NCBI GenBank assembly: GCA_003864495.1
Contig: ML133365.1
Span: 1,557,856-1,621,855 of the forward strand
From: Nemopilema nomurai
Lineage: Eukaryota; Cnidaria; Scyphozoa; Rhizostomeae; Rhizostomatidae
Direction: 5' to 3'
Length of the DNA: 64,000 nucleotides
In this document: positions 21,700 through 34,379 of the stretch, one piece after another
Layout: each line of letters opens with the position of its first letter
Position numbering within the stretch: the stretch's first letter is position 1
Translations under genes and position numbers: made by a program
The notes under the pieces: generated by a model
Database searches by the model: none
What the model was told of the DNA's origin: nothing
What the model saw: the letters and a program-made list of their open reading frames with translations, nothing else

Positions 21700-23346
21700 G
21701 TCATCAACAAAAGTAAACCCTCTATCTGCCAGTATTTGGTCACCAAATTCATGGTATTTAGAACGAATGAAGCCTGACTGACGAACAATATGGTTGTCAG
21801 TGGCTCTTCCTCCCCAAGCAGGTGACAAGAAGGTGATTGCTCCTAGAGGGCTGCAGCATATGAAAAATTTTATGGTGCTGTGCTTCTTATAATTTGAATA
21901 CACTTGGGCTCTGGCCTTCAAATTAGCAGGACGCTCAATGAATATTTCAAAGCAGTCTACAATAGATGTTAGTCTTGGAAACTGGGCTCCAAATACTGGC
22001 GGGAGTGTCTGTCTGATGAATTCTCTGTCAGGCCAATGAATAAGGAATTTCAGTTTTCTGTACATTATATCAATTATTTTCTGAAACCAAGAATGAATGG
22101 TACTCTGGGAGATGCCAGTTTGCATGCTAAGGTACTCAAATGGTAGGTTGAGACGTAGGCGCACTAAAACCATCAAGATCTGATTTTGTTGTGGCAGATT
22201 CTTTCTTGGATTATGCATAAATGGTATAATTGCATCTTTCACTATTTGAAATATACTCCAGGAAAGGCCAGTTAAATATCTTGAGGCATCGTTGTTGTCT
22301 TTCATAACATCTGGGTTGTATGTTGACAATAATACCTTAAAGCAGAACAAAATCAACTTAGATTTTTTCAAAAAAATATTGAAAATAATAGCATTTACAT
22401 GTACTGAAAGAATCAAGTATTCACCTCTGGATGAGCAGATTTCACACATAAGCCTGGAATTAATTGGCCTAGGGTTACAAAAAACAAGCCTCTACTGTTT
22501 TTACAAAGAAGGTAAAATGCTAGTCAGTTTTGAGTTTTAATCTATGAGTAAAGGTATTTGTTCTTGAAAGATGAGGGGAGGGGGTGCAAATTTAACTTCA
22601 AATATAAAAAACGGAAGGACTATGCCTTATGCTGAAAGCTCTAGAGATACAAAATGAGTTACCATTCCATTCAGTGACCTACCTGTTGCTCCAGACAGCT
22701 AATATTGGTCATTAAAAACCTTTTCTCAGACTGTAAAAAGTCAATTTCTCTTCTTTCATCGATGGTTTCCTCTTCGACTGGGTTCTCGCTGGTGCTAGGC
22801 CCTTCAGCCATCTCGGGTACCATAACTGCTTCGTCGTCAGGAGTCGTTGTTTCCTGTTCAGGCTGAGCCTTTGACTCGGGAATCCTACTTCTAGCTCGCT
22901 TGATAGCATTTTCATACCTTTGAATTTTCTCTTTTCGTTTTCGAATGTCAATCTCTTTATGTTTGAAAATAGTTGGTACAAAATCTGGATGACATGGGTC
23001 ACTGGAGGGTCGACCTGAAAAGAAATATGGCCTACCTTGAAAAAAAGCAACCTCCTATGCTAAGCTCTTTTAACAGTTTATTTGGCTACAAATTTGACTA
23101 GTGAGATACTGCCATCGGGCATTTATAAGTTAGCTCACCTGATATGAAGTGTTCAGAGCATATGTAAACATAATTTCCTCTAGGACACCATGTGCTACCG
23201 TCTTCGTTCACGCGCTTCATTGCCTGTACCCACTTCTCCCATTTTTCCTTCTTCTTTATTGTATTTGGAAAAATGTGAAAGGTCAAGCCAGTCTTCTCCA
23301 TCATGTTATGGTTTGTACAACCGACGGCGACACAGCTTTTTGGCAT
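21700..23346 (-). pseudogene. THAP-DDE transposase of ISL2EU-A, duplicated copy lacking its C-terminus
   Basis: Same exons as 15253-16899: THAP exon from ATG 23346, linker exon at about 23015-22682, catalytic exon from 22340. It contains the first Asp (SIVDCFEIFIERP) and second Asp (ILADRGFTFVDD) but the duplication joint at 21700 removes the Glu helix. The frame ends a few codons into element B sequence (LFTVENPV). It therefore cannot be an active transposase. The partner YqaJ gene was not duplicated. Confidence 0.85.
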
Positions 23347-23472
23347 GGTTTTTTCCTTCTCGAGTTGTGTACTTGTTCGCTGCTAGAATAATCTCTAGGC
23401 CGCTTCCGTCCAAGTATTCACCCAGCGCTCGTTGCTAGGTGGTGTTGCTAAGATGAACTGAATCGATGTATT

Positions 23473-25092
23473 AATCTAACAATTTGTCGGTCATCAGAAA
23501 TTCCAGTATATTCAGCAAGGTTAATGGGCTTCTTGCCGCTGGATTACTCTACTATATTTACATAGTGATCGTTGAAGATCTCTGTCAATTCTTGGTCATC
23601 TGTTACAACAGTATCGTTTTTCACAACAGAAATATCGCTACTTGAAAGTCCCCCTTTATTTAAAAGAAAGGGTTTTACGAGATCCCAAAATTCTTTATTT
23701 GAAATTGTACCATTTTTGTCGCTTCTTTAAAGTGGGTTTTCATAGCTTTCTTCCTTAGGGAAACACATTTGTTTCGCTGCTTTTTGAATTTTCTTCTATT
23801 TTCTTGTGTAGGGTTCTTATTTAGTCTTTTTTTAGCCTTTATCTAGTGTAGATTGCCTTTTGTAATTGCTGATTCATAAAGGGGGCGGTATTTCCTCTGT
23901 GAAACTAAGTTTTCAAAGGACCATGTTTATCTACAAGTTTTCTAAAAGTAGATGAAAGATTCCTATAAGACAAATCTGCATCATTTGAATCTGCTTTAAA
24001 ATCAGTATTCTTCACATCTTGCAAAAACTTTTCAGGATCAAACTTTTTATAGCTACGGTACTTAACAATCTTGGGTTTTAGGCGAGGTATGTGTATTTTC
24101 ATTAAAGTTGAAACAAGGCCATGAAAGTCACTCAGACCGGTTTCAAAAACAGACGTATTTTGAAAACATCTTGGTTTATTTGTGCGCATAACTTCAATTG
24201 ACGAACAATGATTCTTTGTGAAACAGGTTTTATCCTTTACCAAATTGGATAGTCCAAAAACATGACAAAACGAAATTAACTTTGTATATCCTGGATGCTG
24301 AAAATCAATGTTTATATCGCCCATAATCATAACATTACCGTATTTGTCCAAGGCCGAGTTTAAGAAAAAAGATAGTTCCCCGAAAAATAGTTCCAGGTTG
24401 TTAGCATCTGGGGGTCGGTAAATGCTAAAAATAGCCCATCTCTTTTTACCAACCATCAGATCAGAGCAAATGATCTCGATATAGGGACTCTCAAAATCAG
24501 AAACTCTATTGCAGACAACTCCTTTTCTAACAAATTGCATCAGGCCCCCACCAAATTCATTCCTATCACAACGAATTGGTTTTTGGTAGTTTTTTATTAG
24601 AAAGGCCTCGGTTTTGAAATCTGAATTTTGTTTTGTTTCTTCTATTACCAAAATATCAGGCAGGCATCTTTCCACCACCATTCTCAGAACAGTTATTTTG
24701 TTTCGAAGACTGTCTATATTTAAGAAACGAATTAAAAGATTATTTGGATTTTTTGCTCTCAGATTAAACATTTCCCCAATATCACCCAAAATATTCTGTT
24801 GTGTGGATCCGATTGAAGATGGAGAAAAAGAAAGTTCACTGCACGCATTAGAAGTATTTGAGGTAAGATTTGAGGGAGAGGAAGGTAAATAGTGTTGGAC
24901 GGGTGACCTACAACCATGTGAGGGTTCTATTCGTGAAATGCTACCTAAACTTGGGCCTAAAGCCAATGAGCATGTTAATGTATCAGACATTTGTGAAAGT
25001 GTTGAAAAGGAATTGTAATATGTACTGGATTTACTTTCAATTATTGGCACCGAAGGTTTTATATCCGATTCGCAGTTTTGATCATGTTCAAA
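23473..25092 (-). pseudogene. LINE L1 endonuclease ORF, right unit (open across 381 codons)
   Basis: Equivalent of 17021-18640 but the frame from 25050 to 23905 is continuous. The endonuclease motifs are all present: FLNIDSLRNK, VIEETKQ, FSIYRPPD, MIMGDINID and LSDFHGLV. The reverse transcriptase is missing because the duplicated segment ends within the ISL2EU-A insertion, so this is an orphan endonuclease piece. Comparison with the left copy shows that the frameshifts near 17690 and 17880 are private to that copy. Confidence 0.85.
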
Positions 25093-25107
25093 ATAATAAG
25101 AAGGTAG

Positions 25108-26371
25108 TCATACATTTTTGATGTAGTTGACAAAATCATTTCCTAAAACGTTTGTACCATCATCATTCAAATGGATTCCATCATCATATAAAAGAATCGC
25201 CAAATCATTGTCAAAGACTTCATGCTCGATGAAGTCAATTTCGTTATCTGCAAGTGATTTCTTTAGCGTCATATTTACCTGTACTCGTTTCCTTTCCAAA
25301 AGATCAGAGTCTCCTCGTGCCTGTATACTGGAAACATCAAATCAAATCTATTATCAGTTTTAACTGGCATTTCAATACTCTGACGCGACTTGGCAGTACG
25401 TTTATGAATTGCCAATTGTCTTCCTCTATTATGAGATCAGCAGTACGACGTTCTACGGACGATCTATCCTCCCTCGGTGTTATGGACTCCCTATGGACAC
25501 CATTGTTTGAGTATCTAATTATTGTATATCGGACTAGCCGAGTGAAGGTTGATGTGTTCAAGAGATATACAAGGAGTTTCTTTCCCGATCTTTACATTTA
25601 CTTGCGGGCCAACATAAGATATAATACTCGGGATTATAAAATTGTTCACATACGTGTTTTTTTATCTTGTTTTTCACAATTTTCTCCAGTTAACTTTTTT
25701 TTTTCTTTTAAATCTACAATTTCTAGTCTTAAAGCGAAATTTTCATCATCTCTTTTTTCTCTTTTCCAATGAGTTAATTTTCCTCAAAATTTCATAAAAA
25801 ACATTGTGCCTATTTTCAATGTTTCCACTCTCTTCGCTGTCTTTATCGAGTCATTCAAAAATCGTTGCAATTTGCTTTTCTAGTCTTTCGAAATGTTCGT
25901 CGACTCCATAGTTTCCTTCCACCTTTTCATTTTTGTTTTGAAAATATGGATCATCTTTTTCGGGGGAAAATTTTTCCTTTGCATCTGGCTTGTGCAGTGC
26001 CCTCTTTCTCTGAGGTTTGGGGTGGCAGCAACAGACAGGAGTTCATCTCTACATTTAGTGAGTCTCTCCTCATCACCAAAAATGTTTCTAGCTTTTTCTT
26101 TTTGCTTCTCTGTTTTATCTGACTCACACACTCGAAATGATTCACTGCCTCCAGTCCTGGTATCTTCTATCTTCCCTTCAGCTAGCATCATTGCTAGCTG
26201 CAGCGAGGTTGCGAAATCGTTTAGGCCATGCGTCTTCAGCAAAGATTTGCAAACTGAAATCGAATTCGCACGCTTCTTTTTAACTTGTATATCTTGTATT
26301 GCATCCAATATAAGTTCTTCTACTTCCCCAGGTTCAATAATCATTTTCGCTGCCATAACAAACTTCATCAA
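25108..26371 (-). pseudogene. LINE L1 ORF1 with SGNH esterase, right unit
   Basis: Equivalent of 18656-19933. The esterase end is slightly better here: NDLAILLYDDGIHLNDDG, against a frameshifted version on the left. The N-terminal block from ATG 26371 is identical. Small deletions relative to the left unit lie at about 25555, 25700 and 25746. The frame break before SSIQARGDSD is shared by both units and so predates the duplication. Confidence 0.65.
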
Positions 26372-26429
26372 TTTTCAAATCTATAATCTAAGACAGGAGC
26401 GCGATGTGACACGTCCGCACAACAACGGG

Positions 26430-27098
26430 CATTGCCAATTCCAAAAAAGCATTGCTAGCGTTCCTTGAATGCTTTTTCCTCATTGTTCCTGAAATAATAT
26501 CAATAGTCTCATTTGACAAACCTTTTACTTGTAGACTTTCCCTGAGAAAAGATAAATAGTTATCATCAGACTCTGGTGTAGAGGGTGCGTTAGATCTGGT
26601 TTTGATGGCATTACCAACGTCTTTGCAGAGGGTTGGAGAAGAATGGGTGGCTGTTCCATTATGGCTAGTAGCATGGGATACCAGGTCTGGATTGACCAGT
26701 CTGGGACGACTAGAACTCCCTTAGCTTCGTCCTGAATGATCTTTTTGATTACTTTCAAGATACAACTGAATGGAGAAAAGCAGTAAAAAATTTTATATGA
26801 CCATGAAAAAGTAAATGCATTGATATGCTTTGCATAGGGATCTTGTCTATATGAAACATAATCATCAAATTGTTTGTTTATTCTAGAAGCAAATAAATCA
26901 ATTTAAGGAGGAAAGTACATGTCAGATAGCGCCTTAGCTAGATATTGGGGATTTAACCTCCACTCTGTATCAATATTTTTGGTCCTAGACTCTAGATCTG
27001 CAACAATATTTTCTGTTCCTGGTATATGAGCTGCAGTCAACCAAATATCATTGCTTTTACAAAAATGCCAAATCTGACAAGCAACAGCCCTTTACATA
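26430..27098 (-). mobile_element. DIRS-like RNase H fragment, right unit
   Basis: Same fragment as 19992-20660. An extra C near 27069 keeps the frame open upstream, giving ACQIWHFCKSNDIWLTAAH, which fits the RNase H motif better than the left copy. The TAA between FPP and IDLFAS is present in both units. Confidence 0.7.
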
Positions 27099-27509
27099 AA
27101 GTCGCCGAACGGTTAAGAGGCTTTGTCAGAGAAAGGCGAAACCGGCAACAAACTTTTCTTTTGTATGTAAGTTTTTGAGAAATGGAGAAAACGATGGACA
27201 AAACTGAACACGCACCTTGAAAGGGAAGGAAATGTTAGCATTGAACAGTACATTTTTTCTAATGATTCCCTTAATAACAATGTTGCTTACAAACTAGTTA
27301 GAAGCTAGTTAGCGCTCAGTGGCTTAGGCCCTAATTCATTGTTTTCTTTCCTTTTAAACCAACGGTACATTTCTGTTGAACAAAGCAAATAGTTTTTTGT
27401 GCAAAATTCATTAATTTAAATCAGAGTTGTTTTGTAGGAGTTTGAAAGATCGTTTTCATTAAACTTCCAAGCAATGATTTCTGTGTCACAAATCTAAATT
27501 TCTTCTCAG

Positions 27510-28385
27510 ATACTGGCATCGGGTCTCAATGTGCTGCATATGGTTGTTATAATCGGGAATACGCCGTTAAAAATGGAGAGAAAGTAAAGACAGATATTCA
27601 CTTATTGAATTTTCCAAAAGATCCAAAAGAGATAGCAATTTGGTGTAACAAGATAAAAAGACAAGATGGTAAAGATGGCTTCAAAGTTACAAGTAAAACT
27701 GTCTTATGTGAGAAACATTTCTCACCTGATCATTTGAGAAAAGCTGCAGGAAGCAAAAGAATTAATAGGCAGAAGGGTGCAAAACCAGTTCTTTTTTCTT
27801 GGAATAACTGGAGTCTTAGAGGTCCAATGAGAAAGTCTGTTGTCAGAAAAGTTCTCTGTGATATTAGTGATCAAAACCCTGCATGACACTTTGGAAGATT
27901 TTTAGGGAAATGAGCTAAAGAAACAAAACACAAAACTTAGAGAGAAAAGCGAAGAACTTCTGAAAGCAAAGAATGAGCTTTTGTGTGAGAATGGAAACCT
28001 AAAGGATGAAATTAAAGATGTCAAGGTGCAGCTACAACTAATGACAGAAGACAGGGAGGTATGCCATCTGTTAATTGAGAAGATTTCAAGAAATGATAAA
28101 CTATGCTGTCACTATACTGGGTTTTCTACTGTGAAAAGAATGCAATCAACTTTTGATTATTGCAACGCAGGGCAAGATGGGGAAAACGTGTTGATGCACA
28201 CATCAAAGACAGCCAAAATTAAGGCAGGAAGATTCAGAGTCAACAAATTGCAGCAGAGCGCATACATGTGGAGAGAATGATTGAACGCTTTAAGAATTTT
28301 TGACTCAAACATACCAATAATAATGTTCGGGAAAATAAATGAAGTTGTAACTATGTGTGCCCTACTTTGCAATTTTCAAGGTCCT
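27510..28385 (+). pseudogene. THAP-DDE transposase of element B, internally deleted
   Basis: The THAP exon (27510-27886), coiled coil and CCHYTGFSTVKR segment repeat the left unit. Beyond 28138 the unique sequence reads QSTFDYCNAG, then jumps almost directly to the C-terminal helix AERIHVERMIERFKNF (28253-28300) and, after a frameshift, DSNIPIIMFGKINEVVTMCALLCNF. The catalytic Asp segments are gone, so a deletion removed the core before the duplication. Its partner YqaJ gene is the minus-strand gene at 39240-40060 plus 32733-32855, displaced by later insertions; the two face each other tail to tail as in the other ISL2EU-type elements. Confidence 0.75.
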
Positions 28386-28744
28386 ATAATATCAAAATGA
28401 TACATACTTATATTATTGTATCAGTTTTCTTACACTCATTTCTTTGGTACAGAAAGAGGTGATGCTACAGAGATTAATATAACTCGAAACATGCATATTT
28501 TCAAAAAACATATAACACCAAGCAATTGTTGAAATTGCAAGGTCAACTGCCTTTGAAATATGTGCCACTAAAAATGTCAGCACCACTAAATTTGGAAATT
28601 TGTTAGCTTGTGGGCTGTCATTAGCTTATGAATGATGTTAATGATTAATTGCCCAAGTAAAATGAAAAGGCTTGCATATAAAGGAATCATGAGGTTAAGC
28701 TTACATATAAAGATGTTTCAGTTACAAATCTACAACATTAAGAT
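28386..28744. other. 3' flank of element B, ends with hAT target duplication
   Basis: AT-rich sequence without an ORF. Its last eight bases, ATTAAGAT (28737-28744), are the left target-site duplication of the hAT element. Confidence 0.6.
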
Positions 28745-28973
28745 CAGGGGCGGCTGGGAGTAAAATTAAGTTGGTATTAGTCCCGTAGGTCGGGACAAAG
28801 ATAGCCTACCCTTTATGGTCCATGTGGCAGTCAGCGCAACAAAAGTATGACAGCAATTATAAATAGTGCTAGAGCATATGCTACAGTTTTATACAAAAAA
28901 GGCCTGTTTCTGAAGAGAATTATATCATTATTTAATATAATTAAAATTTAATTATAATGAGGCAAACCAAGAG

Positions 28974-31078
28974 CTACTTTTTGGAAAATCTTTCAAATCT
29001 ACGTTGATTATATGATTTGAATCTATTGACAACTCTGTCTCTAAAGGATAATTGTCCTGCAAGGAATCTTAATGTTTTATTCTCAACTTGCAAGAACACA
29101 AGCATCTCTTTTCTTTTTTGCTTCATTGTGGACCTTTCAGGAGATACTATCCTTTTCATCCGGCTGAATATTCTTTCACAATGAACGCTGGTCAATGGTG
29201 TTGTCACGGCAAGTTCTATCACTCGGACTGCTTCAGGAAGTGCTTCCTCAAGTCCAGCCTGTTTTATTATAACAAGCAGATCCTGAAGACTAGGTACTCC
29301 CTCTTTAATTTGCTCAATCTCAATTTCCTGAAAATCGAAGGAGTCCAGTTCCTCATGATCAGCGATCTCGTCAGCCCTTTCTTCCTGGGATGGCACTTCC
29401 TCGTGTGCAATTCTTCTTTTTTCTTTCTTCTTTGCAACCAAAGCGTCTCTTTCACGAACTACCTGGCGTATAGGAGCTCAGATCTCTTTGTTTTGATATA
29501 GCACTGCAAGATTATGCTCTAGTGCCACTGTATCAGGTACAACAAATGGATATAGCTCTTTTAACTCGCTAATTAGGGCCCTTTGGTCGTTGACAGTAGC
29601 CGTCCTGCGCTGGTCAAATTTAGCTGGATGAACAAGGTCGATCCACTTGAACTTGTCAGGTTTTCAAACCTCCATTGAATCTGCTCTGAAAATTCTTGCG
29701 TAAGGTTTGCAGCAACTCTCTGCAGAGATTGCCTCCAGCTCCAAACTATTCATTTCTTGGTCGACTCCCCTCCAGCCTCCTCTTGTGCGAATATGTGGCA
29801 GAGATGGATCCATGCTTAATGCATCTGCCCATGTCTGACTTGAGTCAAATGACTGTAGGACCTGCTGGAAGTCGTCAAGCATAGAAGCAAGCTGGATAGC
29901 GTCAAAAGATGGATTTTGCATTAATTTTATTATTGGTGTACAGTAATCAAATAATTTTCTATACAGTTTCAGCAAAAAGACGAAATCAATTTCTTGAATC
30001 TGTTTGCAAAGGCGCCTTGCATTAGCCTGGTTTTCGGCTTTCTGGGTGGTATCAGTTGAAAACTCATATAAAGCAGTGCCAATCGTCATACCATACATCT
30101 ATTGCTGTCACTGTAGTATCGCGAGAAAGCCATCTTGTGTCTCCTGGTTTTGGCAAGCAGTGCCCAAGAACCGATGTTCGTTTTGGGCTAGATCTAAAAA
30201 AAGTTACCAATTTGTCAACTGTGCTAAAAAATTCTGCGACCTTGGGATTCTCTGCAGTTTTAGATGCGCAGAGTGCCATTCTGTGAGCAACGCAGTGGTT
30301 ATAATATGCGGATGGAAACTTGTCCTGCATTTGTCTTTGCACCCCGCTGAACTGGCCACTCATTACTGCGGCGCCATCATAGGACTGTCCTATAAGCTTC
30401 TCTGCTCCTGTTTCTGAGTTAAGATTGAATGAGCTTAGGGTGTCCAGGAGAATTTTAGTCAAACCATTTGCTGATGTATCTTTGGAGGCATCAACCAGAC
30501 CAAGCATATGTTCTTCTACATTACAATTATTAACAAGTCTAACTGAAATTGCTGACTGCTCAACATTGCTTGAATCGCTTGTGTCGTCCATCATAACAGC
30601 AATGTAGCGTGAATTTACATCCTCCTTTGGATTTCTTCCCTCACTTCGTGGTAAATACTTTCAATTAACTCATTTTGAGGGCCATGAGAAGTGTAGGTTA
30701 TACGTTCTTCATGAAGAACACCTTTAAATCGTTGCTATAGGAGCTAAGCAGGTCCAGAAGCTCAATAAAATTTCCTCTATTCGACGAGGCCTTTGATTCG
30801 TCATGCCCACGGAAACTGAGACCTTGAGCTGCTAGTAAAACAGATATATTTATATGATGATGGAGCATTTTAGCATATCGAGATGCTTTATTGTTGTGAA
30901 TTTCAACTTCACGGCGATGAGCCTCATCAAGGGCGCAAGCTACGTCTACATTGCCCAAAAGTTTGTAGGCGGTATGGTTGGTGATATGTTTCCGCGAGCC
31001 TTGATGACGATTTGCAAGATTCCAGAAGTTTGAGCCAGAAGACGAATAACCTTTTTCTTGAACAAACACATTTCTCAT
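28974..31078 (-). pseudogene. hAT-family transposase (DUF4371/ZMYM1-like type)
   Basis: In order from 31078: an N-terminal region with GSNFWNLANRHQGSRKHITNH and HHHINISVLLAAQGLSFRGHDE; the RNase H-like core with MMDDTSDSSN (first Asp region), LIGQSYDGAAVMSG, HCVAHRMAL and GDTRWLSR (30064-30594); a further part with MQNPSFDAIQLASMLDDF (29664-30098); and the C-terminal hAT dimerisation segment TTPLTSVHCERIFSRMKRI with PERSTM (29060-29200). Stops or frameshifts near 30660, 30080, 29660 and 29480 separate the blocks. The parts are all there, so it was once autonomous; today it is broken unless the breaks are assembly errors. Confidence 0.85.
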
Positions 31079-32717
31079 CTGATAGAGATAGAGAAGAAAA
31101 ACGTCAACTTATTATGCAGCAAGGGGCTTGGAAGGTATCGAAAAACCAAACAACTTGTAAAATCAGGGATGTATAAGAAGCATGAAGTATCAGCGCCACG
31201 CCACGAATTTGAAAGTGGGGGGGGGGGAAGACTAGCAAAAGTAGGGGGCCAAGGCTTCCCCATTTACTGTAGCTTTATAACTACTTGATTTGTAAAAAGG
31301 TGTGGGGGGGGGGCTGAGTATTTATAACTTTTTGACAGCCACTCTCACTTTGAGTCTAGATGCTTATAGGGTTTTTTAAAGAGACCCACTTGAGAAACAT
31401 GGACAAGATGTTATGCTAATGCAAACCGCTCTGTATCAATATCAGAATCAGAATGTGATTTTTAACTGAATGGAGCGGCTTTAATTTGAAGGAAACCAGA
31501 TGCGGTTTTAAACCATAGTCTATGTTTAAACCAAACATAAGTCATAAATATATACATACATAAAACCAAAACAATATCCATATATTACTTACGAGTGTAA
31601 TAAAAATAATATAGATTTTCAGAAAATCATGACAGATAGACCCGACGGAGTTTATACTATACCACACCATTGATTTTTTCAGAGCAAAATGCCGCAACAG
31701 TCAACGGCCGCCAGCCTCAAACTGCAAGTCCAAGTTATTAGCTTTGCGATTCTAATACCATGGGTGTTGTGGGCGGTCTGTGTGCTCTTTTCCAACTGGG
31801 GTTTTATTAGCAAATTTTACTTGAAATGCACTAAAATACTGTTCAATTAATTATTAACTTAAATCAGTAAAATACTGTCCAGTTCATAACAATTTAAAAT
31901 GTATCATGATTTTCAATTTCAGAATTGTCTCAATATTGAACTAACTTAGGATTAAACAGAGATACATACCGTTGATAAATACCCATAACAAGACAAGGCC
32001 AGCAGAAGTATGCGTTCCTTTCTGCATCTCCACAAACCAGGAAAAACTTTCATAGACTGAGTCCGATAACCTGTTCTTCAACGTTACTTTAGGACAGGGT
32101 CTCTCGTCTTTTTTCAATTGAAGACGCTGCTCGTGTGTTAGACTTCTTTGCGACGATAATAGGGAGATATTAGAAAACCCTGAGATAACCAGGTTGTACG
32201 ACGCGATCCATTTCAACAACAGTCAGTTTTGGTCGATTGGAAATGTAAACGATACGGCCCCAGGGTATTAGAAATGAAAACTAATACCATTCAGCCAGAT
32301 GGGCTTCTTTTATGGCAGCAAAACAAAAGGATGTTGCGTCACAGACAGTCCAAAGACAAACAAAGTTCGACTTATGGTACTAGAGACAAAGAACTAATAC
32401 CATACAGCTCACTAGCAGTGAAAGGTAGCGGCACGTTTTTAAGTCAGGAGGCTTCAGAAATCGCTATAGAAAATATGTCAATGCCAATTAGGAATGACGC
32501 AAGATTATAAAGGCAGACGAATTAACTTATTCATCACCATGATAAAGACAGACCAAGAGCAATTTTTGTTTACGGCTATGGCTTTACGAATATAAGGGGT
32601 ATTTCAGTTCGAATTGATTATTCTACAACATTTACGCGTACAACAGCAGCCACTATTTTATTGGCTGAAAAAATGGTATTAGACTAATATCTTTAATACC
32701 ACCCCCCGCCGCCCCTG
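31079..32717. other. 5' part of the hAT element
   Basis: Between the transposase and the right TIR. It holds runs of G (31207-31230 and 31303-31313), AT-rich DNA and short ORFs on both strands that resemble nothing. It may include the transposase promoter and a first exon that I cannot identify. Confidence 0.4.
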
Positions 32718-32732
32718 ATTAAGATTAAAATT

Positions 32733-32855
32733 AGACATTTGAAGCCAAGGGAAGGAATTGCTTAAAATAAAATTCAGACACTCTTTCTATCAGTACTTTA
32801 AAGTGATCCTTATCAAAAAATACTCTGTCAATGACCATCCCTTTGAAAGTATATA
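32733..32855 (-). pseudogene. last codons of the YqaJ gene of element B
   Basis: Minus-strand frame TFKGMVIDRVFFDKDHF, KVLIERVSEFYFKQFLP ending in a TAA at about 32733. This is the normal C-terminal end of a YqaJ-type protein and continues the frame that breaks off at CDFI near 39240. The ISL2EU-C element lies between the two pieces. Confidence 0.65.
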
Positions 32856-32940
32856 CAATACAGCGGTCTCAATACCCTCTGTACCCAGCCATTTAGCGTA
32901 TCCTCGCATCTGCCATTATGTCGGTGCTCGTTGATCCAAT

Positions 32941-34379
32941 ATGGTGAACTGTTGCAGTGTTTTCTGGTGTTCAAATCAGTCTGACCGCAAGAAACACCGC
33001 TCATTTCATGGTTTGCCAAAAATAATAACGTATTTGGATCAGCAAACGAAGGAGTATTCTACTCAACGAAGAAATAAGTGGCTAAGTAACATACAACGTG
33101 CTGATCTCGAGGGGAAAAAGTTTGTTTGGGTTTGTTTTGATCATTTCATAGCTTTTTTTCAAAAGTCCCACCCAGATTGGGCCCTGACCTTGCGTTTAGG
33201 TCATTTAAATGTAAAAGCAGAAACTTCTTCTCGCTGGGAAAGACGCAAGGAGCGATCTGGAAACAAACCGCTTCACAATTGGAAGGCTTAAACCAGCCTA
33301 CAGATGTCGTAGACAACACTGAGTCCTTTACGCTCGACAAGCAATCGACTAACAGCGATGGAATCAGCTCATCTCCAAAGTCAATTTCAATTGGAGTTCA
33401 GACAGACTTTTCGATGTTTGATATTGGAAACCTGGAGCAAAACTTGTCTTCATTGAAGAACGAAAATAAAGGTCTAAAAGAAAAATAATTTCTATGATAC
33501 CAATCGATGTTAATAGATTGCAGCAGGATAATAAAATGGTTTCGTTCTTTACTGGCATGCCCAATTATCTCTTGCTGATGTCAGTGTTTTCATTCCTTGC
33601 TGACTCTATTTCACAAACACACCGGGATTGATTGACAATGTTTCAAGAGTTTTTGCTCACTATGATGAGACTCAGGTTAAACTTAACATTTCAGGATTTG
33701 GCCTATCGTTTTAATATTTCGTCATGGATTGATTGATGTCATGGCTAGAGAGCTTAAATTTTTCATAAAGTGGCCAGAAAGAGAAGATCTGCAAAAGACT
33801 ATTCCTCATGATTTCATTCAAGCCTATGGTCGTAAAGAAGTTGTTGTGATCGACTGCTTTGAAGTATTTGTTGAGCGTCCAGATGATTTATTGGCCCGTA
33901 CATGCACTTGGAGCAATTATAAACATCATAATACAGTAAAGTTTTTGATTGACATCTGCCCACAGGGTGTCATTTCTTTCATTTCCAAGGCATGGGAAGG
34001 TCGCACGAGTGACAAATTTTTGACAGAAAACTGTCACATTTTAAACAGACTGCTTCCAGGTGACATCGTATTGGCAGACAGGGGCCTTAAACATCAGCGA
34101 AAGTGTGGCACTAAAGGGGGCCAGATTGGAAATACCAGCCTTTACAAAGGAAAAGACCAATTATCATCCCTTGAAGTCGAAGAGACACGAAGACTTGCAA
34201 ATGTGAGAATATATGTTGAACGAGTTATAGGCCTGGTACGCCAGAAATTCCAAATCCTTAGTGGTATTCTTCCCATTGAAGCATGTTATAGTCAATATTC
34301 CAATCCCCAGATAGACAAGATAGCAGTGCTGTGCTGTGCTCTAACAAACATTTCTGACTCTGTTGTTCCATTTAATTAG
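32941..34379 (+). pseudogene. THAP-DDE transposase of ISL2EU-C
   Basis: THAP finger from ATG 32941: VNCCSVFWC, FHGLPK, the W in RRNKWLSNI and VCFDHF, then a frame change near 33155. A coiled coil follows (LEQNLSSLKNENKGLKEK). After a degraded stretch with FFTGMPNYLLL and [10 protein letters not shown], an open frame of 216 codons (33729-34379) carries a complete catalytic triad: Asp in VVVIDCFEVFVERP (residue 42 of that frame), Asp in IVLADRGL (117) and Glu in VRIYVERVIG (164). The catalytic half therefore looks sound; the N-terminal half has stops at 33482 and around 33620-33730. Confidence 0.8.

Larger units (their letters stand above)
21700..28138. repeat. tandem duplication, right unit (6439 bp)
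   Basis: Second copy of 15253-21699. Its right end at 28138 continues into the unique 3' end of element B, showing that the original order was [ISL2EU-A][LINE L1 5' part][DIRS fragment][element B]. Net length difference from the left unit is 8 bases. Several reading frames broken on the left are open here (LINE endonuclease, DIRS segment), so this unit is closer to the ancestor, or has fewer base-calling errors. Confidence 0.95.
28745..32717. mobile_element. hAT transposon, complete with TIRs and perfect 8-bp TSD
   Basis: The left end reads CAGGGGCGGCTGGGAG and the right end, in reverse complement, CAGGGGCGGCGGGGGG. Both are flanked by ATTAAGAT (28737-28744 and 32718-32725), the 8-bp duplication expected of hAT. 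The element is 3973 bp and carries one transposase gene on minus. Near the termini a related subterminal motif with GGTATTAG and ATTAGTC recurs. The insertion lies a few bases after the stop of the YqaJ gene of element B. Confidence 0.95.
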
